From contig WGDG01000016.1 in NCBI GenBank assembly GCA_015493425.1, positions 1-24,570 of the forward strand: DNA of 24,570 nucleotides, given 5' to 3'. Of this stretch, positions 16,063 through 24,400 are shown in pieces (position 1 is the first letter of the stretch; each line of letters starts with the position of its first letter). The DNA is from Sulfurovum sp. Its GTDB lineage: Bacteria; Campylobacterota; Campylobacteria; Campylobacterales; Sulfurovaceae. The position numbers and the translations under genes were made by a program. The notes beneath the pieces are model-generated. The model had not been told where the DNA came from. It ran no database searches and saw only the letters and a program-made list of their open reading frames with translations.

Positions 16063-16109
16063 AACATTCTATCCTTTTTATGGTGATGATCTTTTTCAGT
16101 TTGAGCTAT

Positions 16110-16140
16110 AGGGAGATTTTGTCTGATGCGGTTTCTCCCT
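16110..16140. repeat. Perfect 7-bp inverted repeat in the divergent control region
   Basis: AGGGAGA (16110-16116) and TCTCCCT (16134-16140) are perfect inverted arms with a 17-nt spacer. They lie between the 150-aa exported-protein gene and the Crp/Fnr-type regulator, directly abutting the TTGAAA -35 element of the likely regulator promoter. This is not the TGTGA-N6-TCACA or TTGAT-N4-ATCAA operator of classical Crp or Fnr. It could be an operator for the divergent regulator. Confidence 0.5.
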
Positions 16141-16169
16141 TGAAACTCTTAATTGAAAAGCAATATAAT
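16140..16169 (+). promoter_or_regulatory. Candidate promoter of the Crp/Fnr-type regulator
   Basis: TTGAAA (16140-16145) and TATAAT (16164-16169) are separated by 18 nt, a good vegetative promoter, with transcription expected near 16176. It lies inside the longest open frame of the regulator (from 16080), which argues that translation begins later, at 16242. The first base overlaps the right arm of the inverted repeat. Confidence 0.6.
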
Positions 16170-16241
16170 ACCTCACTGCAAACGTCCCTGTCATTAACAA
16201 ATGATAATAAACGTATTTCAATTCAGGAATATAGCTGCAAA

Positions 16242-16838
16242 ATGATTGCATTTAAAGCATTTATCTGTTCGAGAATCGGTGTCAGTGATGAAATGTGGCG
16301 ATTGCTGGAAGAGAATATAGAAACGGTTCATTTCAAAAAAGGTGACAGAATCATGTTCAAAGATGATATCTGGACGGATATCATGTATATCAATTCCGGA
16401 TTGATCCGTTCCTATATCATTAATGACAAGGGGAAAGATTTTACACGGCAGTTCTATTTCAATACATCCGAGTCACGTACGGCCAATCTTTTTGTGCTCG
16501 ATTTGACAAGTATGCTGACACAGACACCGTCCAATCGCGGATTTGAAGTACTTGCAGAGAGTGAAGTACTGCGTTTTTCCAGAGAAAAGCTTTTCTCCCT
16601 TTACGAAAAGTACAAAACATGGGAACATATCGGACGTCTAATGGCAGAATTTGCCTACATTGACATGGATACATTTTACTATGCATTGTTAACGAAAACA
16701 CCAAAAGAGCGTTATTTGGAACTTCAAACGAGTATGTCGGGTCTTATGTCACAGGTAAAGCAATACCATATTGCATCGTATCTTGGCATCACCCCGGTAA
16801 CACTTTCAAGAATTAAAAGAGAGTTAAAAAACCATTAG
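16242..16838 (+). CDS. Crp/Fnr-family transcriptional regulator, Bacteroidetes-like type
   Basis: This looks like a cyclic-nucleotide-binding-fold regulator with a C-terminal winged helix. The frame is open from 16080, but residues before MIAFKAF look non-conserved and a promoter lies inside them. I therefore place the start at 16242 (198 aa), although no strong ribosome binding site is seen there. The sensor domain (about 20-115) has FKKGDRIMFKDD and MYINSGLIRSY. The C-terminal HTH has the characteristic YHIASYLGITPVTLSRIKREL, preceded by PKERYLEL, which closely resembles regulators abundant in Bacteroidetes. The Fnr iron-sulfur Cys cluster is absent and the cAMP-binding residues of Crp are not evident, so the ligand is unknown. 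It is divergent from the 150-aa protein gene and 12 bp upstream of the thiamine-binding-protein gene. Confidence 0.85.
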   Translation: MIAFKAFICSRIGVSDEMWRLLEENIETVHFKKGDRIMFKDDIWTDIMYINSGLIRSYIINDKGKDFTRQFYFNTSESRTANLFVLDLTSMLTQTPSNRGFEVLAESEVLRFSREKLFSLYEKYKTWEHIGRLMAEFAYIDMDTFYYALLTKTPKERYLELQTSMSGLMSQVKQYHIASYLGITPVTLSRIKRELKNH

Positions 16839-16850
16839 AAGGAGTAAGGA

Positions 16851-17165
16851 ATGAGTGCATTAGTAGAATTTTCGATGTTTCCGACAGAGAAGACACAGAG
16901 TAAGAGCGCCTTTGTCGCGAGGGTGCTCGACATTGTCGACCGAAGCGGGCTGGCGTACCAGCTGACACCGATGGGAACCATCATTGAAGCGGCAACGGTC
17001 AAAGAGGCGCTCGATGTTATCAATGCCGCCTACGAAGAGCTGCAGAAGGATTGTGGACGGGTCTACAGTTCCATCAAAATTGACTGGAGAGAGGGACCTG
17101 TAGGCAGGCTCGAGAAGAAGGTCGGCTCTGTGGAGACGAAGCTGGGGCGTAAACTTAGAAGTTAA
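16851..17165 (+). CDS. Thiamine-binding protein, MTH1187/YkoF-like (UPF0045) family
   Basis: Proteins of this family are small ferredoxin-fold dimers or tetramers, some shown to bind thiamine or its pyrimidine moiety. They are soluble, without a signal peptide. The 104-aa sequence has the family pattern: a first strand ALVEFSMFPTE, the central AYQLTPMGTIIEAATVKEAL, and a closing GRVYSSIKIDWREG followed by a basic Lys/Arg-rich tail. An ideal AAGGAG site lies 6 nt before the ATG. It starts 12 bp after the regulator stop, so it may be read from the same transcript. No thiamine riboswitch is visible upstream. A role in thiamine handling is inferred from the family only. Confidence 0.87.
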   Translation: MSALVEFSMFPTEKTQSKSAFVARVLDIVDRSGLAYQLTPMGTIIEAATVKEALDVINAAYEELQKDCGRVYSSIKIDWREGPVGRLEKKVGSVETKLGRKLRS

Positions 17166-17172
17166 GTTTAGT

Positions 17173-17178
17173 TATAAT
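17173..17178 (+). promoter_or_regulatory. Candidate -10 for the small membrane protein and purM genes
   Basis: TATAAT occurs 8 bp after the thiamine-binding-protein stop and 29 bp before the next start codon. There is no convincing -35 and no TG one base upstream. It would drive the YgaP-type gene and purM. Confidence 0.5.
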
Positions 17179-17207
17179 ACTTCCCAATTTAGATAGAAGG
17201 ATTTTTG

Positions 17208-17426
17208 ATGTTGTGTGCCGAAAGAATGCAGCGAATTGTGCAGGCGATCATTTTGGGACTGATCATGGGACTGGCAGGTTCAAAGATGTTCGCTGCGGCG
17301 TTCATTGTGACTTTTTTAATGATGATAATGCTCTTCATCGCCGGCTTGACCGGTTTTTGTCCGGGGCTGATGATCCTGAAAAATATATTCCCGCCGTGTA
17401 AGTGCGAAGAGAAGAAGGAAGCGTAA
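17208..17426 (+). CDS. Small membrane protein, YgaP-type transmembrane (DUF2892) family
   Basis: This 72-aa protein has two hydrophobic helices (about 11-27 and 30-46) and the family motif GLTGFCPGLMIL, which matches the transmembrane module of YgaP-like and DUF2892 proteins. In E. coli YgaP that module is fused to a rhodanese domain; here it stands alone. Its C-terminus is a charged tail with CKCEEKKE, so three Cys occur in the last third. I chose the ATG at 17208, with AGAAGG 7 nt upstream, over an in-frame TTG one codon earlier. Its stop codon directly touches the purM ATG (TAAATG), indicating coupled translation. The function is unknown; sulfur or metal handling is a guess from the family. 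Confidence 0.8.
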   Translation: MLCAERMQRIVQAIILGLIMGLAGSKMFAAAFIVTFLMMIMLFIAGLTGFCPGLMILKNIFPPCKCEEKKEA

Positions 17427-18422
17427 ATGTCAAACATTTCATACAAAGATGCCGGTGTCGATATCGATGCCGGAAATGAATTCGTAGAAGCGATCAAAGC
17501 GGATGTCAAATCGACGTTCGATGAAAATGTCATTGGCGGTATCGGCTCTTTTGCCGGGGCATATGCACTGCCCTCAGGCTACAAAGAGCCGGTGATTCTC
17601 TCTGCGACTGACGGTGTGGGTACCAAGCTCAAGATCGCCATTGAGAGCGGAAAGCTTGATACAGTAGGCATCGATCTTGTAGCAATGTGCGTTAACGATC
17701 TTATTTGCAATAACGGTGTGCCGATGTTCTTTCTGGACTACTACGCAACAGGCAAACTGCTGCCTGAAAATGCAAAAGATGTTGTAGCCGGTATTGCCGA
17801 AGGGTGCAGAAGAGCCGAATGTGCACTTGTCGGTGGTGAAACAGCGGAGATGCCGGGCATGTACAGCGAGAATGATTTCGACCTTGCAGGTTTTGCCGTA
17901 GGGATTGCCGAACGAAGTGAAATGGATACTGTCTCCAATGTCCGTCCGGGGCAGGTGCTTGTAGCAATGCCGAGTTCCGGGGTACACTCAAACGGCTACT
18001 CGTTGGTAAGAAAACTCTTCTTCGACAAACTCGGAATGGGACTTGATACAGAGTTTGAGGGCAAACCGCTGCTTGAAACACTGCTGGAACCGACACGCAT
18101 CTACGTTAAAGAGTACAAGGCAAACAAAGCCAACATCAAAGCTTTGGCACATATCACGGGTGGAGGTATTGTCGAAAACCTGCCGCGTGTCCTGCCTGAA
18201 GGTATCAGGGCAGTGGTGAGAAAAGAGGATATCAGAGTGCTTCCTGTCTTTGAATTTATGCGCCAGTATGTTGATGAAGAGGAGATGTTCCGTGCCTTCA
18301 ACATGGGTGTGGGCATGGTCTGGGTTGTCGAACCTGAAAACGTTGATGCGGTACTTGCCAATACCGACGGTTATGTGATCGGGGAGCTCGTCTCCGGACA
18401 AAAGGGTGTGGAGCTGGTATAA
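17427..18422 (+). CDS. purM: Phosphoribosylformylglycinamidine cyclo-ligase (AIR synthetase)
   Basis: PurM closes the imidazole ring in purine synthesis, converting formylglycinamidine ribonucleotide to aminoimidazole ribonucleotide with ATP. It is a cytoplasmic dimer. At 331 aa it has the normal length, with the family segments TDGVGTKL (from residue 61), GGETAEMPGMY (136-146), SSGVHSNGYSLVRK and AHITGGGIVENLPR. The ATG directly follows the stop of the small membrane protein, with AAGGA about 7 nt upstream. No other pur gene is in the window. No purine riboswitch or PurR-like site is apparent upstream, and no terminator hairpin is seen in the 116-bp gap that follows. Confidence 0.97.
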   Translation: MSNISYKDAGVDIDAGNEFVEAIKADVKSTFDENVIGGIGSFAGAYALPSGYKEPVILSATDGVGTKLKIAIESGKLDTVGIDLVAMCVNDLICNNGVPMFFLDYYATGKLLPENAKDVVAGIAEGCRRAECALVGGETAEMPGMYSENDFDLAGFAVGIAERSEMDTVSNVRPGQVLVAMPSSGVHSNGYSLVRKLFFDKLGMGLDTEFEGKPLLETLLEPTRIYVKEYKANKANIKALAHITGGGIVENLPRVLPEGIRAVVRKEDIRVLPVFEFMRQYVDEEEMFRAFNMGVGMVWVVEPENVDAVLANTDGYVIGELVSGQKGVELV

Positions 18423-18501
18423 AAACCGCTTCCTCTCCGAAATATAAACCAATCTTTTTCCAGCCTTTTATTTTTTAAAGTTTATTTTAGCTGTCGGGAG
18501 C

Positions 18502-18507
18502 TATAAT
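18502..18507 (+). promoter_or_regulatory. -10 of the tetR-tolC-mfp-rnd operon promoter
   Basis: TATAAT at 18502-18507 lies 31 bp upstream of the tetR start and overlaps the left arm of the palindromic operator by three bases. Upstream of it I see only a poor -35. A second TATAAT (18535-18540) runs into the start codon itself and is too late to be useful. Confidence 0.6.
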
Positions 18508-18524
18508 TAACTAACCAGTTAATT
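18505..18524. promoter_or_regulatory. Palindromic operator for the TetR-family repressor
   Basis: AATTAACT (18505-18512) and AGTTAATT (18517-18524) are perfect 8-bp inverted arms around AACC. The site covers the downstream edge of the -10 and the transcription start, and ends 14 bp before the tetR ATG. Size, symmetry and place are those expected for a TetR-family operator giving autorepression of the whole efflux operon. Confidence 0.75.
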
Positions 18525-18538
18525 GATAGGATAGTATA

Positions 18539-19180
18539 ATGTCTAAAAAAGTACAAAAACGGGATGCGGAGGCATCAAAGGCATTGATTATTACCCATGC
18601 GAAATCTCTTTTTTCGGAAAAAGGATATGCATCGGCCTCGATGGATGAACTCGCCCAACGATGCGGGCTGAACAAAGCAATGGTCTTCTACTACTTCAAA
18701 AACAAAAAAGGGCTGTATGAAGCGGTGATGCGGGAAGTGCTTATTGAGATACAGGAGGCGATTACAGAAGAGAATAAAACCCACAGTAAACCTATAGAGG
18801 AGCTGGAGGGGTTCATTCGTACCTATGCCAGGTATGCGTGTGAACACCCGTATCTGCCGGCACTGCTGCTCAAAGAACTCAGTGACAGCGGCGCAGTCTT
18901 CCCGGAGATGCTTTTTACCTCAATGCGTCAGCTCTTTGCGCTGTTCAGCGATATTCTCAAACGTGGAGAAGAGAAAGGGTGTTTTGATAATGCAATACCC
19001 ATGATTCTCTATTTTATGGTAATTGGAACCCTCAATCTGATGGTGACGACCAAACCGCTTCGGCTGAAAGCGGCTGAGCTTGACGATATCGACCTCGATA
19101 CCTGTGCAGCGTGTGACATAGAAGAGATTGCCGACTATATTGTGATAAAAATCAAACAGATGCTCAAGGAGCCCAAATGA
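18539..19180 (+). CDS. TetR/AcrR-family repressor of the adjacent efflux operon
   Basis: TetR-family proteins are dimeric repressors released from DNA by small ligands. In this 213-aa protein the N-terminal HTH lies at about residues 14-60: LFSEKGYASASMDELAQRCG then the recognition-helix region LNKAMVFYYFKNKKGLY, which is clearly TetR type. The C-terminal ligand domain is variable, with YACEHPYLPALLLKEL typical of AcrR-like members. AGGA lies 7 nt before the ATG. Its stop overlaps the tolC-type start (ATGA), so repressor and pump are made from the same mRNA. A perfect palindrome just upstream is the likely operator. The inducing compound cannot be inferred. Confidence 0.92.
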   Translation: MSKKVQKRDAEASKALIITHAKSLFSEKGYASASMDELAQRCGLNKAMVFYYFKNKKGLYEAVMREVLIEIQEAITEENKTHSKPIEELEGFIRTYARYACEHPYLPALLLKELSDSGAVFPEMLFTSMRQLFALFSDILKRGEEKGCFDNAIPMILYFMVIGTLNLMVTTKPLRLKAAELDDIDLDTCAACDIEEIADYIVIKIKQMLKEPK

Positions 19181-20463
19181 AAAAAACCGTAACAACCTTA
19201 GGATTGACGCTGATGCTTTCAAGCGCGGCTTATGCAACAAACATTACCACGCTGCTCAATGCACTGGAGAAGAGACCGGAAAACAGGCTGGATATGCTGG
19301 CAATCCAAAAGAGTGCGCTTGGAGAACAGGCTATCGGTGACAAACTGCTGCCGAGTGCAACTTTGAATGTCGGTTATGAGATATACAACTCTCCAAACGG
19401 TATGGTGCCGGTACCTCCAAACGAATTGATAGGTATGGTAAAAAACAATCCAGCCGTACCGCAGCCGTTTGCCAAGCAGATCATGCATGAGGGTGCCTCT
19501 TTTACCTGGCCTATCTTCATAAAGTCCATCTTTACTCTGAAAGAGAAAGCGCGCTTTCTCAACCTTGCAGCACGTGAAAAACAGAAACTTTCGCTCATTC
19601 AGCGTGAAGCGGTGGTTGTAGGCAGTGTGGCGCAGCTGCGGTATCTTGAGGCACTTAAAATGGCACTCAGAGCCAAGAAGCGTTCTATATTGCAGACGAT
19701 GGTAAGCACAAAGCTGAAGGTCAAGGAGGGCAGGGTACCCGAGAGTGCCCTGTTTGTCCTCAGCAGCCACATCAATGATTTGGATATTTCACTCAACAAT
19801 ATCGATCAGAATATCAATCTGCTTGCATCCAAAATAGAGACGCTTACAGGGGTGCATTTGACACACAGTGTGCCGCTTCACCTGAAGCACAATGTGAAAA
19901 GAGGAGAGATTTTTGCACTCAAGCCGCTCAATGCGAGGGTTGAGGCAAGCAAAAAAGGGCTTAAAGCTGCGGATGAAGCCTACCTTCCAAGTGTAGTTAC
20001 CAAAGGAAGCTACAACTTCTCCCAGGGGGATGCCTACAATAACGGAAACCGCCTGCATGAAGGCTTTGGCTCGGCAGGTATTTATCTGACAATGCCGATC
20101 TTTGATCACAGCAAGACCACGGCCTCAGAAGAGGCAAAAGTGGCTTATCTTCAGGAGAAGACAGAGTATGAGAAAACCAGACATACCCTTACGGTACAGG
20201 CTTCGCAGCTTACACGCGAGATTTCACTGCTTAAACGCTCCGTAACGCTGGCAAAGAAGAGTGTTTCTGACCAGAAGAAGCTGCTCAAAATCGCCAAGGT
20301 ATCGTTTGCCAACGGGAACATTACTGAAGAGGAGTACCTGCGTTATGAGGATGCACTGGCCAATGCCAGAGCGAATCTTTACAGTTTTCAGGCAAAAGAG
20401 TGGCAGGACATTGCACAGCTGGCTGTAATCTACGGAAATGATATGAAAAGGATTGTAAAATGA
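19177..20463 (+). CDS. TolC-family outer-membrane channel of an RND efflux system
   Basis: This is the outer-membrane exit duct of the tripartite pump. A Sec signal peptide is visible (about residues 1-20, ending SSAAYA). The mature part shows two outer-membrane-efflux-protein halves with long amphipathic helices: the first includes AREKQKLSLIQREAVVVGSVAQLRYLEA split by charged residues, and the second includes YLQEKTEYEKTRHTLTVQAS. The 428-aa length is normal. Its ATG overlaps the tetR stop and its stop overlaps the next start, both as ATGA. No lipobox is seen, so unlike OprM-type channels it is probably not lipid-anchored. Confidence 0.9.
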   Translation: MKKTVTTLGLTLMLSSAAYATNITTLLNALEKRPENRLDMLAIQKSALGEQAIGDKLLPSATLNVGYEIYNSPNGMVPVPPNELIGMVKNNPAVPQPFAKQIMHEGASFTWPIFIKSIFTLKEKARFLNLAAREKQKLSLIQREAVVVGSVAQLRYLEALKMALRAKKRSILQTMVSTKLKVKEGRVPESALFVLSSHINDLDISLNNIDQNINLLASKIETLTGVHLTHSVPLHLKHNVKRGEIFALKPLNARVEASKKGLKAADEAYLPSVVTKGSYNFSQGDAYNNGNRLHEGFGSAGIYLTMPIFDHSKTTASEEAKVAYLQEKTEYEKTRHTLTVQASQLTREISLLKRSVTLAKKSVSDQKKLLKIAKVSFANGNITEEEYLRYEDALANARANLYSFQAKEWQDIAQLAVIYGNDMKRIVK

Positions 20464-21473
20464 AAAAAGTGTTGAAAATTGTGATTGCACTGGCTGTAAT
20501 TGCTGTGCTGGTGATTGGCGGTATACGTTTGGTAAAGGCAAAACGTGCCCAGGAAGCGGCGCAGCCGTTGGCAAAGATCTATCCGATTGTTGTAAAAACC
20601 ATGGTACCGGAGAAGGGAGCGGCAAGGCTGACCCTTCCCTATCTGGCAGAAACACATAACGAAACAGATGTGACACTCTCTTCACGCATCGCTTCACGTG
20701 TAGAACAGATTGTCAAAAGCGGTGAGCAGGTGACAAAAGGTCAGGTGGTTGCGACACTCGATACAACCGATCTTACGGCCAATATAGAGGCGCTGAAAGT
20801 ATCGCTTGCCAATGCGCTTAAAAGCCATGCACGTACGAAGGCACTTTACAAGGTCAAAGGGGCTTCTATTGAGCAGCTGCAGAAAGAGGAATCACAGATT
20901 GCATCGCTGAAAGCCAAGCTCAAGGCGGCAGAGAATCAGCTCAGTTATGCCACTATTACCTCTCCTATTGACGGGACGGTTGCCAAGGCACTGGCTGCAG
21001 TAGGTGATGTGACGATGCCGGGTAAACCATTGCTGCAGATTAGTGCAAAAACGGGTTTCAGCCTGTTGGTGCGAACCCCTCAGGACATTACTCCAAAAGC
21101 GGTTTTCTTTGAAGGAAAAGAGTATGTACTCCATCCGCTTGGCAGTACGCTGCGCGGTTTGAAAGAGTATAAAGCATTTATGAACAACATCAGCGGGCTC
21201 AGCAGCGGTGAACGGGTAGAGGTGAATGTAGTGGTCTATGAAGCAAAAGATGCCGTTATGCTGCCGTTTGATGCACTGCTTGACCGCAACGGCAAGAGTT
21301 TTGTACTTGAAGTTGAAAAAAATCATGCCAAAGCTGTTCCGGTACATATTGTACAGTCAGGAGAAGAAGGTGTGGTTGTAAAAGAAGATATTTCAGGCAA
21401 AAAAATCGTCGTTGCCAAACCGGATATTCTGCTTAAACTCACCAGCGGTTATGCGCTCAAGGCGAAGGAGTAA
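20460..21473 (+). CDS. RND efflux periplasmic adaptor (membrane fusion protein)
   Basis: The adaptor joins the inner-membrane pump to the outer-membrane channel. Residues about 7-22 form a single hydrophobic anchor (IVIALAVIAVLVIGGI) with no clear cleavage site. The barrel-sandwich/lipoyl halves are recognisable as SRIASRVEQIVKSGEQVTKGQVVATLD and YATITSPIDGTVAKALAAVGD, split here by composition only. Between them lies a short helical hairpin (about 100-155, LKAKLKAAENQL). A beta-barrel domain and a membrane-proximal region follow. At 337 aa it is at the short end of the family. Its start overlaps the tolC-type stop (ATGA), and three bases separate its stop from the pump ATG, so the three subunits are translated in coupled fashion. 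Confidence 0.92.
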   Translation: MKKVLKIVIALAVIAVLVIGGIRLVKAKRAQEAAQPLAKIYPIVVKTMVPEKGAARLTLPYLAETHNETDVTLSSRIASRVEQIVKSGEQVTKGQVVATLDTTDLTANIEALKVSLANALKSHARTKALYKVKGASIEQLQKEESQIASLKAKLKAAENQLSYATITSPIDGTVAKALAAVGDVTMPGKPLLQISAKTGFSLLVRTPQDITPKAVFFEGKEYVLHPLGSTLRGLKEYKAFMNNISGLSSGERVEVNVVVYEAKDAVMLPFDALLDRNGKSFVLEVEKNHAKAVPVHIVQSGEEGVVVKEDISGKKIVVAKPDILLKLTSGYALKAKE

Positions 21474-21476
21474 CGG

Positions 21477-24400
21477 ATGTTTTCCTTTTTCTATAAACGC
21501 CCCTATCTGCTCTATTCGATCATAGCAGCCTTTTTCATTATGGGGATCATTGCCCTTGTTACATTGCCGAAAAACCTTTTTCCCGATGCCAACCCGCCGC
21601 AGGTCATTGTTATTACCAATGTACCGGGTGCAACGGCACAGGTGGCTGCATCGACTGTTTCCAAACCCATTGAAGAGGAGATCTCCCGTCTGGGGCTGGT
21701 AACCGATGTCAGTTCGGTTAACGTAGCCAACTACTCCATTGTCAAGGCGGATTTTGACTACAAAAAGGGGCTCAATGCCGCAGCGGTTGATGTGGCCAAT
21801 GCCCTCTCCATCGTCAAAGCCAAACTGCCTAAAGGCACCAACCCTGCTATCTATACGGCAGGGGACTTTACGCTTCCGGTGGATATCATTGCTATGAGTC
21901 CAAAGAACAGTGCGATTTCTCTTGCAGATATCCGCAAGATCGCCGACAGTTTCATCAAACCGCATCTGCTCAGCAATCCTGCCATTGGGAATGTTGAAGT
22001 ATTTGGCGGATACCAGAGTGCCATTAACATTGAAGTAGATCCTTTTAAAGCCAAGAAATACGGTGTCAACTTTGAAAACATTGCCAAGGCTATCGGCACG
22101 CTTAACCGCGATATGCCTCTTGGATTCATCAAAGGCAAAAATGACTTTTATACCGTCACTTTCTACGGAGAAAAAGACAATATTGAAAAACTTAAGCAGC
22201 TTCAGATCATGCCCAATGTACGCCTGAGCGATATTGCCGATGTGAAGTGGAGCTACCAGAAACGTACCAGCGGCTATATCGGTAACGGCAAAGATGCCAT
22301 TGCCCTTGCAGTGCAGCGTGCCCCCGGCGGCAGTGTGCTCGATGTCTCCAAAGCTGCACGCAAGGAGATGAAAGAGCTTGAGGCAAAGTACCCGAATATC
22401 CGTTTTGAGATCTCCGATACACAGCGTGACCTCATTGAGCAGGCGAACGACAACATGCTTGAAGCGTTGCGTGATGCAGTCATCTATACCCTGCTTGTCA
22501 TTATGATCTTCCTTGGGAACTTCCGTGCCATTGTGGCTGCGGGACTTTCCATTCCGATGGTCTTTTTCTCTACTATGGCGATCATCTGGCTGACAGGGGG
22601 AGAACTCAACATTGTTATCTATACGGCGATCATCCTCGCACTGGGAATGCTTACCGACGATGCGGTCGTGGTGCTTGAGAACATTGAACGGCACTTGACA
22701 GAAGGGCATGAGAAGCTTGAAGATGCCATTACCAAAGGGACCAAAGAGGTACTAAGCCCCGTCTTTGCAGGTACCATCGCGACCATTGCCATTCTCTTTC
22801 CGCTGATGTTCATTGGGGGCTTTCCTGAAAAGATCTTCAAACCGCTCATCGAGACGCTCATCATTGCACTGCTGGTAAGCTGGTTTCTCTCCATTACCTT
22901 CATTCCGCTGCTCTCCAAGTGGCTCTATCGAAACGGTGTCGGCAAGACAAAAGTAGAAGGGTGGTTCGAGTGGTTCTATCAGCATACCATCGGAAAACTG
23001 GTCGGTCCCTACGAGGGTATCATCCGCTTCTCCAACGGCAAGTTCTGGTTTGCAAGACGTATGGTGCTTACCATGGGTGTCATTATGATTTTGGTGATGA
23101 GTATGAAGAATATCATGCCGACCATCGGTAAAGATGCCATGCCGCCGATGGATACGGGGATCATCAAAGCGCAGATCGCTTTCAGTGCCAATGAAACAGT
23201 TGAGAGTGCCGAGCGTAAAATCCAGCCGTTCCTCAACTGGCTGGACAAACAGAAATGGGTCAAGATGAGCTCTGTAGCATTCGGTACGGAGCCGGGAGTG
23301 CTCAGTCTCGGTTCAGGAAACCTGCCGGCGGAAGCGACCATTACTATCAATGCAGTCAACCGTTTCAAGCGTGACAAAACAATGTGGCAGCTTGAAGACA
23401 TCATACGTGATAAGCTTGCTCATGTGGAGGGTTTGAAGCGCAACGATGTCTTCGACTTTGGTGCGACTGCACTCTCTTCCATCAAGGCAACGGTCGATAC
23501 ACGGCTCAGTTCTCCCTATGTCGATACACTGCCGCAGAAGGCACATGAAGTGGCAAAGGCGATGGAGGATGTCAAGGGGCTGACATCGGTCAGTACCAGC
23601 TGGGACAAGGACTTCATGGAAGTGGAAATGGATATTGATGAGAACAAAGCGCTCAGCTACGGTATTACCCCATACCAGATCGCGATGCAGCTGCCGATTA
23701 AAGGGCAGGTAGTAGGGCTCAACGCCGACTTCCAGTCGATGAACACACAGGTGGTCAGACTCTACCTCAAAGGGAAGTTCTCTGAAAATATCGAAACACT
23801 GAGACTCCTGCCGATTACCACACCGAGTGGAGAGATACCGCTCTCCCAAATAGCGACACTCAAACGTCATATGACCTTTGCGAAGATCGAACGTGACAAG
23901 ATGCTCTACAGTGTCGATGTCAACGGCTATCGTGCCAAACGTCCGGTAACACACCTGACCGACGATACCGTTGCGGCACTCAAAGATGCCAATATCAGTG
24001 ATATTCAGATAGACCAGACTGGGGATATCGCACAAATTCACGACAGCTTCAAGCGTATGCTCAAAGCCATAGGCCTTGGGGTTATCATTCTCATTATGAC
24101 GCTGATTGCGATCTACCGTTCGGTCAGACTGGCGTTCATCATGATCCTGGTACTGCCGCTGTCGCTGATCGGCGCAGCGTGGGGAATGCTGCTCTTTGAC
24201 AAACCAAGCTGTATGCCAAGTCTGCTTGGGATACTGCTGCTCTTTGGGATCATCATTAAAAACGCCGTACTGCTCATCGACTTCTACCAGTCCTACCGTG
24301 AACAGGGCGAAAGTCCGTTCGAGAGTGCACAGGAGGCGGTGCGCGTACGTTTCCGTCCGGTCATGATGACGGCGTTTGGTACGATTGCCGGTATGATCCC

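Noticed and set aside
16080..16241. Longer N-terminus for the Crp/Fnr-type regulator
   Set aside because: The added 54 residues are unlike the family, and a -35/-10 pair and an inverted repeat lie inside this stretch. The ATG at 16242 gives the usual family length.
21393..22709. 438-aa open frame on the minus strand opposite the RND pump gene
   Set aside because: It lies entirely opposite the adaptor and pump coding sequence, has no family-like motifs or good start context, and its composition (His, Arg, Cys, Asp rich) is that of an antisense shadow.
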